NCBI GenBank assembly: GCA_000231825.2
Contig: JH720296.1
Location: 682,001 to 746,000 of the forward strand
Source of the DNA: Tetrahymena elliotti 4EA
Lineage: Eukaryota; Ciliophora; Oligohymenophorea; Hymenostomatida; Tetrahymenidae
Direction: 5' to 3'
Length of the DNA: 64,000 nt
A program made the translations under genes and the position numbers. Numbering within the stretch: position 1 is the first letter of the stretch; the number at the start of each line of letters is the position of its first letter. This document shows positions 52,411-64,000 of the stretch, one piece after another. Under the pieces are notes generated by a model. It had not been told where the DNA came from. It saw nothing but the letters and a program-made list of their open reading frames with translations, and made no database searches.

Positions 52411-52890
52411 AAAATTTACTTAATTTCTTTTTCAGTAACGAAGAATAATATTGTAAGATGCCTATAAAAAGCAAGGAATAACACAATTATTGTGAAAGCT
52501 ATTTTTCTAATTCAAAAGATAGCCTTGTCCAATTAAATATTTCATTATACAGCTTAAACTTTATCTTGTATTAACATGTTATTCTTTTGTTTTAATTTTT
52601 GCATCCTTTTAATATTTCTCTAAAAAATGGTAAACAGAAATGCCTTACATATTTTTGTTAATTCCTTTCAATAAAAAGAAATATAAATTCACCATTTTTA
52701 ATAAATTCTACACAAATAAGATAGTAAGCTCATTAAACTTTGTAATTAATATTTTAATATTCTATGAATTTGCTATTTGATTTGCTTTTTTATTCCAAAA
52801 TATCAATAAGAAAAAAGAGACATATGCAAAATTAAAAATGTCATCTTAGAATTAAAACTAACAAACTTTTTTAAATAAAACGCAAATTAC
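52411..52890. other. Convergent intergenic region
   Basis: 3' flanks of two converging genes. AT-rich, nothing else seen. Confidence 0.5.
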
Positions 52891-53303
52891 TCATATTTTA
52901 TTATTTTTTTTATATATGATATATCTTTATTCTATTTTATCTACTCTTGTTTATATGGTCATTAAACTTTTATTCAAATTTTCTAATCTCTTTTTATGGA
53001 GAGATATCTTTTCAATATAATCATTAATTTCCTTATCTCTATCTAAATCTCCAGATTCTTATAATCTAACTAACTCTATTCATTTTTAAGTAAAAATTAA
53101 TTTTTATTTTTAGCGGATTTTATGTTTTACTGTTGTTAATATCATCTAAAACTTCTTTCAACTTATCTTAAGATGAAAAAATATCATCTGTGAACATTAA
53201 GTTGAAATTTAGCATTCCTTCAAAAATTGGTTTAATCTATTCTACATTTAAAATATTTTTTCATTAGATATCATTTATTAAATTAATCTAACTTACCTTC
53301 CAT
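52891..53303 (-). CDS. Snapin/BLOC-1-like small coiled-coil protein
   Basis: Three exons: 53297-53303 (only 7 nt), 53131-53241, 52891-53075, giving 100 residues; both introns are 55 bp. After a short N-terminus the sequence is a continuous helical coiled coil: SSQDKLKEVLDDINN, then DRDKEINDYIEKIS, then HKKRLENLNKSLMTIQ and RVDKIEQRY. The pattern (Q..L...ID.., a D-rich turn, Y..K...KR...LN..L..IQ.R...) resembles snapin and related BLOC-1/BORC subunits, which act in lysosome-related organelle traffic. Length is right (snapin 136, related subunits about 100). Any short coiled coil can mimic this, so the family name is tentative; that it is a gene is well supported. Confidence 0.6.
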
Positions 53304-54349
53304 TTTTAACTTTAACAATTTTAATATATGCTAACTATTTCAGTAAATTTAAAACAAGCTATTTTATGATTTATATCTTAATTATTAAATATCTTTAATA
53401 CAAATTATCAAAACAAGCTTTAATATTAATAGAACAAAGAAAATTGAAAGATCTGTAAATAGTAATCAATTAGCGTTTTGAAATATCTAAAAAGAAATGA
53501 ATAAAAAAATTAATAAAGAAATGAATTAAAAAACTAATCTTTTATGAAAATGTTTTAAATAAAAATCAAGAAGAAAATCTAAAATTGTATTTTATTTTAA
53601 TTCATTTGTTAGTCAAATTTAAAATTAATTTAAAAAAAATATTTAAACAAAAGAAAGAAGCGTTAGATAGTAATTTATCTTCTGGAAAGTATTGAATAAT
53701 TATAAAAAATTGTTTATTAATTAACAAAATAATTAACCTTATCTATGAATATTTTGGAGGAAAAAATTTTTTTGTTAAATAAACTTAAAGATATATTTTG
53801 AAAGCCAAAGCTGAAGAAACTTATATAATTAAACCATTAATTTATGATGAATAGTAAAGAAAAAAATATTTTTTCAGAGATAAATTTACTAAAAACTTTA
53901 TCAAAATTCAGCATAGGGAGGAAAATTTAAATCATATTTAATTTATATTAACTTTAATACAAATTTTCAAGTCTAAATAAAGACTATATAAAATGTAATT
54001 TAGAAGAAAAAAAAATTATAAGATTGAATGAAATTAATTAGATATGAACAAAGAAAATTAATAAAAGCCCTCATTAACTTCATTAACTGTAAATGACTTA
54101 AGTGATATTAATGTTGTGAATAAATTCATAATTTTTGTTTTTTGAATTAAATTTATGAGTGAAATATAATGAAAAAAATTGTTTGATAGCTAAAAAAGTA
54201 ATTGAATTGTTAAATATACTAAACATATGATAAATATGGAAAAATTTCATTTTATGAAAGTATTAAAAATATATGTCTTACTAGAAATACTTTTTTTTCA
54301 TAGAGGGGAGAGACAAAATTCTTTTTTATTGCTAAAAATTCAAATCTAC
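53304..54349. other. AT-rich intergenic stretch
   Basis: Promoter side of the snapin-like gene and 3' flank of the large membrane protein gene. No coding signal seen. Confidence 0.5.
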
Positions 54350-57300
54350 TCATTTATTTTCTTTTAACTCTTCCTCATTAATATTAAATTGTTCACTAGG
54401 ACTATTAAATTAGTTAAATTACTACTATTATTGCTATTATTATCTTATTTGATTATTATTTTCACTTTCCTTTTTATGTAGAAGATTTAAATCTTCATTT
54501 AAGTTGCTTCTTCCTAGACTGTCAGAGTCAGAACTAAATGGCTATTTATTACTGTCACTATCCTCAGGGTTATTATTAGTATATGAATCTGCTTTTTAAA
54601 ATATATTAATAGTACCACTTTCTATTTATGATAACTATATATTACCATGCAAGTTTTAATTTATAAAGTTAGGTTAAGAAGATCTTTATTACTAGAAAAT
54701 GTTTAATTCTTGTTCAGTATTAAATTCTTAACTTACCAATTAAAGCTATACTTGGTTCGAATCAGTATTTAAAATACCACTATTGAAATAATCATTAGTT
54801 CTAAGAGTATTGAAATTTTACAGATTACTTTTTTTATATCTATGATTATTTGCACTTTGAATATATTTTTATGAACTATATTAATCAAATATTCCAATAT
54901 TATTATTATAAATCCCAAGATTAAAATTATTATCCTACATTGCAATTGAATTACTCTTTTTTGTAATTTAGTAAGGAACTAAAGAAGAATTTCCATTATT
55001 GAACTACTCCATTTCAATTTGCTAGGTGAATTATTATTATTATTATTGCTATTATCCTTAAATATATTAAATTTCTTCATAATTATTTCCTTAATTATGT
55101 TCGCTACTACTGACGCTCTAATGCTGTTCACTATTGAGATTCTCTTATCTTATGCCATTTTCTCTTAATTTTTATTCATCTTTTAAAACTTATTCTTCGA
55201 GTTGAATTAGATAATTTTTTTTTGTAAATATTTAAGCAATAGATAAACCCATAAAGGCTATCATAGCTACTAAGAGAAGAGAAAAAGAAGCCCATGAGTA
55301 TGAATTTATGAGAGTTTCTTTATTTGGGTCAAGTATGAAATTTTTGGAGTTGTTTGATACTAACCAGCTCTAGACAAATTGTAACACAACAACTATAAAG
55401 AAAATTACATTGTCTATAATATTTTTTAATGATTCGAATGTGTCTTGATAGGGTCTAAAAAGACTGCATATTAAAAATACAAATTGCACTATTGCTAAAC
55501 TAACATACTGACTAGTAGAATCATTTATAGGGCCAATTACGGTAGCAGAAATACTAAAGTAGTTTAAAACATAAACCCAAAAGTAAAATTTACATCCTTT
55601 TTACATAGGTATATACTCCATATGAAGACATTCAAAGAGTCCATTTAGGCATATGGAGTCATGCAACAAAAGTTTTTATTTCCAAATGCTATAGTTTGGT
55701 AGAATTACAGGCTTTTCTTCTTCTTATTCATTTTCAGATTGAGAACTTGCACTACCACTTCTATTATTTGGAGTATGGTGATTTTATTGAGACTAACTTA
55801 AATTTCCATCTTCTTAATTTTAAGCTTGTTCAGGAGAGTTCAAAACATTTTCAAATTCTGACTCATCGCCATTAACATGTTAGATCTAAATTAAAGGAGA
55901 TTAATACCCACTGTTTCTTCTAATTTATTCATAAAGTTTATCCTTTTCAATTGCCTATTTCTTATCCTCCAAGTAATTTTATTTTTATTTAGGTTTACGA
56001 ATGAGATAGCTTCTTAGGAGTAAGTATACTAGAAATATGTACAATAACATAAAATAGCAAACAAAATTTTCAGCACGAGCTTCTTACTGCTCTGATGGAG
56101 GACCAGCTAAATGCAAAAGAATACCAAAACAAAAGACGTTTATTGCATAATCATTAAAATGCCAAAATATATTCTACATTATGAAGTTGCATTTTGAAAT
56201 AAAATCTTCATTTTTGATTGTTTGATGGCCAGAATTACTTTGATGATTGGCTATCATTTACTAATCAATACGAGAAGTATCATTTGGATTATTAGAATCA
56301 AATGCATTACTTTATGGTCTACCTTTAGATTTTACTATAAGTGCTAAAATAAGTGTAAAAATAAATAGCAATATCTCTATAAACAGCACTCCTCCACTGG
56401 AGTTCAAGAATTCTGGAGAAATTTATTCTAATTTGATTTTAACTCTATCCTATGCTTTAGGAATAGTTGGTAGATTCCCAAAAGGATTTAAGTAATAGAA
56501 AGTACTAGAAAGTCCATTATAGAAACTCAATCCGCTTAGTAACTAATAATTAGATTGTACAAAATCAGAATCTATCAATTTTAGATAAAATATTTTCAAA
56601 AGAAACTGCTGCATGCGAAATACTCTTGAAAAAGTAAATCTGTTTGAATAAACATTAGCAAAAAAGTCAATTAAAATTATTATAAGAACACAGTATTAAA
56701 TAGCTTGTTCACTTTAAATATTGAAAGAAGAATTAAAACTCTTTGTTTACATGTACTTTTTATATACACAAGATCCTTAATTAGTAGAGCTTTAATCGAA
56801 AAAAAGAGTAAACTTATTATTACATAGAGTACATTCCTTTTCTCCAGGTCCTTTGCATTCATCACAAAATTCTGTACATTCTTAGCATTTTATAAAATCT
56901 CCATCCACAACCCTACATATATTTAGATTTTTTTAAAATATTTAATTCAAAATTAATTTACGGATAATAGCCTGTTTTGCATTTGCATAATTAAGTTTTG
57001 TCATCTAAAACTTAGTTTAAACCACATGTTAAGCAACTTTTAGATGAGTTGCAGGTCATACATAATTTATCACATTGTAAACAATCATCTCCTGATCTAA
57101 AATAATTGCTTTGGCACACACATTCTCCTAACGAATTTACTATTCTTCCTTTTGCACAAGTGGAACAATTTTAGCTTCCATATCCATTACATGTCAAACA
57201 ATCCTTATAACAAGATTAACATTTTGAATTAAAAGTATCATCAAAATATTCTATTTATAAAACATTATTTTAACTAAATTTTTAAAAATAAACAGTAAAA

Positions 57301-58928
57301 AAACTATTTGAGTAAGGTTAAATAAAATAGTCCTTTTATAAATAAAATATTACTTGGTTTGCAAACACATTATCCTGATACCTATCCAGATGTGAGTTCT
57401 CTTGTATCTATGCATTCAGTGCATTAGGTTGGTGAAGAGCCATCACATTTTGTACATGTACTGTGACATTAAGAACATTTACCAATAATATCAAGAAAAT
57501 AACTTGATTAACATTCACATAAAGTAGGATTTTTATTAGGATCATTTTCAGAAATAATACATGTATTGCATATTTCCAAATGTTCTAATGTACAAGCAGC
57601 GCAATATTTATTTTAACAAACTTTAAATTCTGAAATACTTGATTAAACAGCTTGTTATTTTCCATAATTCACCATGACTTAATATAATTTACCAGAATAA
57701 AAACTATTAGATAAGAAGTTTCCTCCACTAAGTGTGGTAAAGCCCATTAATGGAGCCTAACTAACTTAAATTTGATTTAATTTTCCTTTTTGATCATCAA
57801 AGATTGTAAAACTAGTTTCATCAAATTGTACTACTAAATAATATATTTTAGAAAAATCTATATTTTATATTTCAACTGACAAGCTTTATTAGCTAAAAGT
57901 CCCTTTTTCAAGAGAGTATGTAGAAAATATTATTTTATTCTAGTAAATGTAAATACAAACAATACAATATCCGAGATTTCTCTCATCATTAAGAGAGGGA
58001 TCTATGGTCATTCTAAATATTTACTTTTGAGTAAGAAAGCTACCAGTTATTTATATTCCTAATTTAATTGAATATTAGAATATCATTTAATCATTGGATA
58101 TTCCTCCTGACTATTATTGGCTGCTTTCAAACATTTTAATCTACTAGCTTCCTAAGCTTTAGCTGTAAGAAATTTAATTTGAAAGACCTTAATTTTTATA
58201 AATATCTTAAGTTGGAAGGGTTGATGTATTTGGAAGAGAAGTTCCACTATCATCAAAGAAATAATAACCATTTAAAGGTAGTACATTAAGTTATAATTCA
58301 AGTCCTACTGAAAAATAATATTAAGTACTATCACTTAATTAATTTTAAGATAAATCAATATTTTATGTTTTTTAAGCACAAGTTACTATAATATTATTTT
58401 TTGTAATAGATATATATATTTTTAACCAATCTTAGTAATAAGATTTAGGGCTTTGATACAGACTATTTAAATCTAAAGTAAATATTTATGCGTAAGATTC
58501 AATTAAAATTTATTAAGTGCCTTTTTGTTTACAAAAAATTCAATTAATTAATATTTTTATAAGATTTTTCATTACAAAAAACATATTGTTTTTTATTAAT
58601 TCGAGATATTTATATTTTATTAAAATAAGAAAAATTAATTACTTGTGTTTACAGAAACCAAAAGAATTTTTGAGGTAAGCTCATTTGCAATATTTAAGGA
58701 TTCCATATTAGATATTCTCACTATTTCCATTTTATTCGTTAAAGTATTTCCAACCAGCGGTAAAATCCAAGTATAAAAATTAATTTCCACAGGGTTTGTT
58801 TATAATTTAAATTATGCTGAGTATGTGGGATACCCATTAGTCCATTATGATTTTATTATCCTTTGACAGGAAGAACTGCTTATGAATATTAAAATTAATA
58901 TCACTAAAATTATGCTAAAAGTATTCAT
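54350..58928 (-). CDS. Large cysteine-rich transmembrane protein
   Basis: Four exons: 58643-58928, 57354-58472, 56962-57250, 54350-56912, giving 1418 residues. It begins with a clear signal peptide (MNTFSIILVILILIFIS then SSSC). Residues ~25-375 form an extracellular region resembling a concanavalin/LamG-type beta-sandwich (alternating hydrophobic strands, FDDSGTSL, TLSGGNFLSNSFYSG). Residues ~378-615 hold furin/GF-receptor-like repeats with many CxxC pairs (CHSTCTKCD, CKDCLTC-like CYKDCLTC, CDKLCMTC). Then come several membrane helices: IEILLFIFTLILALIV, INVFCFGILLHLAG, YFMLLYIFLVYLLL, and in the last third YVSLAIVQFVFLICSLF and FFIVVVLQFVQ, ASFSLLLVAMIAFMGL. The tail is cytosolic, ~270 residues, Q/N/S-rich. 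This architecture is typical of the expanded surface-protein families of ciliates; ligand and function unknown. The start was chosen because only this frame supplies the signal peptide. Confidence 0.85.
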
Positions 58929-59834
58929 TCAAACTAAGAGGATTTCCTCTATCCTTTTTCTTAAAAGTTATTGTTGTAAATTCCTTGTAAATCTACTATT
59001 ATCTACTGTCTTTTTTATCAATTACCTGTAGATTTATTGATTAAAAAATTTTTAATTGGTTTTGTTCTAATTATTAATAAGCGAGATTTATAGATTATCT
59101 TTTTTTTAAAATTAACTTCTAGGAATTCCTTATGTGTCGTCAAAAGAACTTGCAAATTTGCAAAGTAAGGTAAAATAGCCTTATTTTTTTAGAACGAAAC
59201 CAAGCTACACTATATGTCAAAAATGAGCCTTGATTTCACCATTGATTTTTTTTATTTTTATTGCTTAATATATAATAAACCTATACTTAATTAAATATTG
59301 TATTAACTAAAAAAGAAAAAATAATAGAAATAATATATGTCCTCACCACTCTTATTTAATATATTTTCCTTCATATAAAATATTTTTACTACTTTTCTTG
59401 ATTTAAGAAATCTATCTAACTTATTCTCTTATAAAAGATATGATTTGGAAATTATATTTAAAGGGGGGGGGCCCAAAAAAATTTTACCAAAAAAAGGGTA
59501 TTTTTGTCCAAAAAATTTGAACTAATTTTTGAAAATAAAAAAGAGATGTAAAATTTATACCCTCAATCAAAAAGAAAATGGTAACAAATAAAAAATACTA
59601 CTTGAATGTATGGTTTTTATGAGCAGTTTACAAAATAAAAAAGTAATTAAAAATATTTTGGTTTAGAAAAATATGATTCTAAATCTCTTTAGTTATTATA
59701 TACTAATTAATTTCGATATCAACTCATGTAAATATATATTATTTTTATTGATACATTCTAATTGATAATAATTTAATTTAAGTAATCAGATATTTAATTT
59801 TTGCAAACTTTCCTCTACATTTAAATTTTTGCTT
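58929..59834. other. Intergenic stretch with probable low-quality sequence
   Basis: AT-rich. At 59463-59520 the sequence switches abruptly to homopolymer steps (nine G, three C, seven A, four T, ACC, seven A, GGG and so on), unlike anything else here and like the unreliable tail of a sequencing read. Confidence 0.5.
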
Positions 59835-60332
59835 TCAAACTACAATATCTTACAGGTAGCAAATGGCCTTAAATGATGCCCTGATAAAATGATATAGCAA
59901 GAAGAATGCAACACCTTAACAGAGAGGAATATAAAGCAAAGCATTAGGATATGACTAAGCATGTTTCTTCATATTTACCATAACATATGAAAATATAAAG
60001 GGTAAAATAATGTAATTCTCTAGCCATGGTAAAAGAGAAAAAAAGTGGAAAAAGGTGTATGTTGCTGTAAAGAATAATATCAAAAGGTATATTATATTTC
60101 TCTCTTAACTAAATAGTTTTCTATAAACTTATACATCTTATTTTGTATGTTGTTGGCCCTTGAGATTTTCTAGCTCGTAAGTCATTGAATAGAATTTTTT
60201 TAATGAAACTATCAAAAACACCACTAACGCTCCAATTTTAACAGCATATTAAGATAGTTCAAATAGAAAACCAAGGAAGGAGACACCCTATACAAACATT
60301 CCAATAATTGAGCTAACTATTTAGACAATCAT
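59835..60332 (-). CDS. Small multispan membrane protein, 165 residues
   Basis: One frame from ATG 60330-60332 to TGA 59835-59837. Predicted membrane segments by eye: SIIGMFVQGVSFLGFLF, AVKIGALVVFLIVSL, NIIYLLILFFTATYTFF, YIILPFIFSYVMV and GVAFFLLYHFI, with a short cytosolic-looking charged loop (SMTYELENLKGQQH) between the second and third. The frame stays open upstream to about 60440 and includes coding-like AKAGVY-type sequence without an ATG, so an upstream exon may be missing. No family recognised. Same strand as, and just upstream in transcription of, the large Cys-rich gene. Confidence 0.55.
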
Positions 60333-60945
60333 ATTTTTTATGCTTTCTTTTTACTTACTACTTTTACAAAATAAATAAACTCCGGCTTTGCTTTTTCTTC
60401 TTTTTTTAATGAAAAATTAATGTACAATCGTATTTATGTATCAATAGAAATATTGAATTTTAGAATAAATACTTTGCTAAAAATTGTTGTAGAAAATAAA
60501 TCCTTTTGTAAAATTAGAAAGCCGCACATCAACAAACTAGGTTTAAAACCCAAAATAAAAAAACAAATAATAAGTCTCTAATCTATTTTTAAAATTCATA
60601 AATCACCAAAATAAAATATTTTGTTAAAAATATATTATTTTAAATCTATTTTTAATTTAAAAAAAAATAAAGTTCATATTAAGTATTTTATGCAAAACGA
60701 TTATTTGACAAATGAATTATAAAGATGGATTCACATTTTATTTAAGTGTATCAAATGATATTGACTTCTCACACTTTCTTGATGTAGAAGAAAATTAAAT
60801 TATATTTTTATGGATTGAAACTATCAAGATAACATAAACATATTATAAAACTTTAATAAATTAAATTTATTATTACTTTTGAGAATTCTTGTTTATTAAT
60901 ATTTTATTTTGGACTTATTTAGCTTTCATAGAAGCAAACTTTATA

Positions 60946-61803
60946 TCATAATACAAATGTTGCAGATCCTTCTTTATCTGCTTTTTCTGTTTCTGTAATA
61001 TTAACACTGTTATTACTCTATTATTGCATACTTCGAATTTTTTTAGAACTTATAATATCAGGATTTTAAGATGAGTCTATGTTTTTGTTAAGTTCAATAA
61101 TTAATTTATCCATAGTCTCATGGACTTCAAGCCTCTTTTTTTGTTATTTATAATAAATCAGTATGATTATGTAGAAAATAAAAAAAGCACTAGCAACATA
61201 AAATGAAGGCCCAAAAGAGAATTTGCCATTTTCTTAGTTTGTTGCTAAATACATAATAATAAATAAGTATAGAAGTATGGGTAAAGATAAAGAAATAAGA
61301 ATAAGAGGATGAAGGAAGTAAGCCTTCAAACATATCTTATTTCTCTTTCCCCTTAAAATATAGATAAGACGAATTATTTCCAATATATGAAGAATCAAAC
61401 CAACAACTACAAAAGAGAAAGCAGCTATACCAACATTCCTTAGAACTTTAAAACTTTTAGTACAGTCATTATAATCAATTTTATCATAAGTACTGCAAAA
61501 ATTTTAAGAGACTTCTAAGTAGTTTTCATGAGCAAATACTAATTATCCTTAATACTTGATATAGAGAAAATTAATCCACATATGTGAAGAGTAGTATTCT
61601 ATTTTAAACCATTAGTAAAATAGGCAGGCAAAGCTAAAACCAGACAAGTCTATAAAGTTAAATACCAGTAATGCTATAAAATTGTTTCTAATTATTTAAT
61701 ATTTATTCATGCGATCTATTTTTGTCTTTTTCCATTCAGGGCTTTCCTCCAGAATGGTAATATTGCTTGTTTAATTTACTTGCTTCTCAAAAGTTTTCTG
61801 CAT
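60946..61803 (-). CDS. Four-helix membrane protein, 285 residues
   Basis: A single clean frame. N-terminus of ~50 charged residues, then four membrane helices: NFIALLVFNFIDLSGFSF, AAFSFVVVGLILHILEII, FLHPLILISLSLPILLYLF, and FYVASAFFIFYIIILIYY. Between the first two is an extracellular-looking loop of about 60 residues with two Cys (NFCSTYDKIDYNDC). The C-terminal ~75 residues are polar, Gln/Asn/Ser-rich with an acidic end. Similar in plan to tetraspanning ciliate membrane proteins, but I recognise no named family. The start codon is the first ATG, but the frame is open for another 25 residues upstream (KASNFKTKIKVDSFDK), so an earlier exon with the true start is possible. Confidence 0.65.
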
Positions 61804-62532
61804 TTTATCAAAGCTGTCAACTTTTATTTTGGTCTTAAAATTGGAAGCTTTTCTTGATTTTTAGTTTAAAAAATGTTATTTTTTGACTGTATTTTTTTGA
61901 AAAATTAATTAAATAAAGATTATTCATCACTAAATTGATTATTTCTTAGCACATTATATGTAAATCATATTAATTGAAATATATAGATCATATTAATATC
62001 AAACTATGTTTTAAATTTGTGAATCTAATAATTAGTAATCAATATTATATTCCTAAACCAATCAGAGATTTCATTATCTAATTTTGATTTCTTTGCAAAA
62101 AAGATCATTTTAAAGTTTTATAAATATCAAATTAAATCATAATCTTATCTGAATGAATGGAATAAAAGTATTTATGAAATTATCATACTCATTTTTTATA
62201 TAAAGATTTTCTGTCATATTTAATTATTTTTTTTTATATTGATTTGATTGATGGAAGTAGTAATTAATCAAAAATGTATGATTTATTTCAGCATTAAAAA
62301 TATTATTCATCTGAAGTATTTTGTAAATATTATGAATTAAAAAAAGGAAAGATTTGAAAATCAAATTAATTAAGAAGTAATATCTTAGAATTACGACAAA
62401 CAGTTTGTATGCTGCTAAAAAAATTAAACTTATTTTGAATGAAAAGTTTGCAAATATTTTTAGTGATATGAAAATATCTATATTATAATTAATTGTCTTT
62501 GAGCTATTCAAGATTTGCCTAAAATCTATCAT
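61804..62532. other. AT-rich intergenic stretch
   Basis: 3' flank of IFT74 and 5' flank of the four-helix protein. A 102-codon frame at 62224-62532 begins immediately after the IFT74 stop but is simple AT-rich hydrophobic sequence; I do not call it. Confidence 0.4.
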
Positions 62533-63896
62533 TCAATTCTTTAATATAGCTCTATTGATATCTTCCACTAATTTTTTGCACTCTTCCTTGATGTTTTCAT
62601 AGTTCATATCTTTAGTTTTGGTGATAATAAAGTTTCTAAGATTGTTAACTTAGTTTTCACAATTTGAGAATTTTTTCTCAGCTTCAGAGTAACTGGGGTA
62701 AGACTCGTGCATATTAAGTTTCTTTTCTTTCAAATTGTAATCATAAGCCACATTTCTAAGCTATTTTATTTTATTTAACAATATTCACTCAAATATAAAA
62801 ATTAAATAAATAATTACTTGTTCTTAAATTTTACTTTTAAGGCCATTTAACTCTTCTCTATCCTTGAGAAGTCTCTTTTCTTTTTTTTCGAATTCTGCTT
62901 TAAAGTGGTCTATTTTATTATACTTAGTCTCAATATCAGTATTCCATTATTGTAACAAATCAGTTTGCTTTTGTTTTTTCTATTTTAAAAATATTTTATT
63001 TAATTATCTTTAAAAAAAATCTAATTAAAATTACTTAATTTAATTTTTCATCAAGATTTTCAAGTTGCTTCAAGTTTTCTTTGAGACCTTCTACTTACTT
63101 CTCAATCATGGCAAGAGTACTTTCTGATTATTCTGCCATTCCTTCCTATTTTAATTTGAAATATCGTTTTATATATGTTTAAATTAAATTAAATATTTTA
63201 CTTAGAACTTAAAGTTTCCAATTAATTAAGTGTAATCTGCTTAACTAGGGAGATTACCAGTCAAAGAAAGAATCTTAGAAGATTATTCAAGTAAAGTAAT
63301 AATATTTTATTCGATTTAATTGATTTACTCAATCTCTCTTTCTCTAAATTGCTAGTAATTTTAAATAAATTCATTCATTTCTTTATCCTTCTAATAAATA
63401 ATTTCATATTTCTATTTCTAAGCTTCTCTTTCTGCTCCTCCATTTAATTCAGCATTAATTTCCCTGATTCTCTTTTCGTAATTGTCAATATTTTTCTAAA
63501 TTTCTTTTGTTCTTTTTTCAGTTTGGGCTAACAAGGCATTATCTTCTGCTACTCTTGCTTTTAATTTGTCTCTTGCTTCAGGGAAACTTAAATTAGCCTA
63601 AAAAAATATTAACTTTAAAAACTTTCTTATAATTTTTAAATTACTTCATTTAATTAAAGTTCTAAATCTTCTCTCTTTCTTTCAAGTTCAATAATTTATT
63701 CCTTAAGGTACTTGCCTTTCAATTTCTATGAATCAATATTTAATCTAGACTCTGTTTGTTAAAGCTTGATATTGATTTCTTCAAGATCATTTCTTTAAAG
63801 ATTGATATCATTATTTAATTGTCTGTTTTCCTAGAGTAAATTTTCATATTCTTATCTTTACTCTGGATCCAATTCAGTGATTTTTTATTCTGCTTA
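62533..63896 (-). CDS. IFT74: Intraflagellar transport protein 74 (3' part; 5' end off window)
   Basis: Five exons in the window: 63645-63896, 63202-63597, 63035-63145, 62818-62979, 62533-62760, all phase 0, coding the last 382 residues. The protein is a continuous coiled coil. ARDKLKARVAEDNALLAQTE onward aligns with the human IFT74 middle (EREKLLKQIKDDNQEIAS), KDKEMNEFIQNYQQF with HMDTFIETFEE, IEQNIITLLEQSSKI with IEANIVALLEHCSRN, and the C-terminus (LRNFIITKTKDMNYENI) with its MKEFIATKSQESDYQPI. IFT74 pairs with IFT81 in the IFT-B core and helps carry tubulin along cilia. Sequence from 63897 to 64000 is intron; the gene continues beyond the window end. Confidence 0.9.
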
Positions 63897-64000
63897 CTTT
63901 AAATTTGTTAAAAATTAAATTTCAAATTAATTTACAAAATAAAGTGAATCATTTCATAAGGATTATTTTATCAAATTAATTAGTAATTTAAATATAAGTT

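Noticed and set aside
56680..56865. 61-codon minus-strand standard-code frame
   Set aside because: Wrong frame within exon 4 of the Cys-rich membrane protein.
58643..58990. Alternative frame giving KPCGNQFLYLDFTAGWKYF
   Set aside because: Ends in TGA with no splice rescue and lacks the signal peptide; the frame starting MNTFSII joins exactly to the next exon.
62224..62532. 102-codon frame directly after the IFT74 stop
   Set aside because: Simple Ile/Phe/Asn-rich sequence typical of translated 3' UTR; no family or gene context.
1..64000. tRNA, rRNA, CRISPR arrays, telomere repeats, Tetrahymena chromosome-breakage motif, transposase genes
   Set aside because: Looked for their signature strings on both strands and found none convincing.

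Overview
This window is nuclear DNA of a ciliate, most likely Tetrahymena or a close oligohymenophorean relative. Long reading frames appear only when TAA and TAG are read as glutamine and TGA is the sole stop. In CCT2 and ribosomal protein S4 these codons sit inside otherwise well conserved protein. The DNA is extremely AT-rich between genes and somewhat richer in G+C inside conserved exons. Introns are GT...AG, mostly about 45-160 bp, with three of 525-882 bp; this is too long for Paramecium. No telomere repeats, tRNA, rRNA, CRISPR array or recognisable transposon was found. Ordinary stop-to-stop ORF finding fails here, so gene models were built by hand from ciliate-code reading frames, splice sites and family resemblance.

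Layout. 1-21.7 kb is gene-poor: a diverged cullin-like gene interrupted by one in-frame TGA (minus, 2278-3600), then two related Q/N-rich genes of unknown function about 8.5 kb apart (minus, 6784-8976 and 17054-19638), separated by long AT-rich stretches. 21.7-43.3 kb is gene-dense and mostly plus strand: a RAP-domain protein with a likely mitochondrial presequence, a large disordered Q/N-rich protein, a tiny two-exon gene, CCT2, a charged protein with AT-hook-like patches, a cytosolic 5'-nucleotidase III-like enzyme (minus), a seven-exon small protein, and ribosomal protein S4. 44.8-53.3 kb holds eIF5 (minus), an NADP-dependent MDR reductase (minus), a 151-residue protein (plus) and a snapin-like coiled coil (minus). 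54.3-64 kb is all minus strand: a 1418-residue cysteine-rich membrane protein, two small multispan membrane proteins, and the 3' part of IFT74, whose 5' end lies beyond the window.

Functionally it is a mixture of housekeeping genes (CCT2 folding of actin and tubulin, S4 and eIF5 in translation, IFT74 in cilia) with lineage-specific genes. Nothing indicates operons; genes sit in both orientations with 0.3-2 kb spacing. The most unusual items are the broken cullin-like frame, the Q/N-rich paralogue pair, and the RAP protein. Splice sites were placed by frame and consensus only; every multi-exon model given with exon coordinates sums to a whole number of codons.
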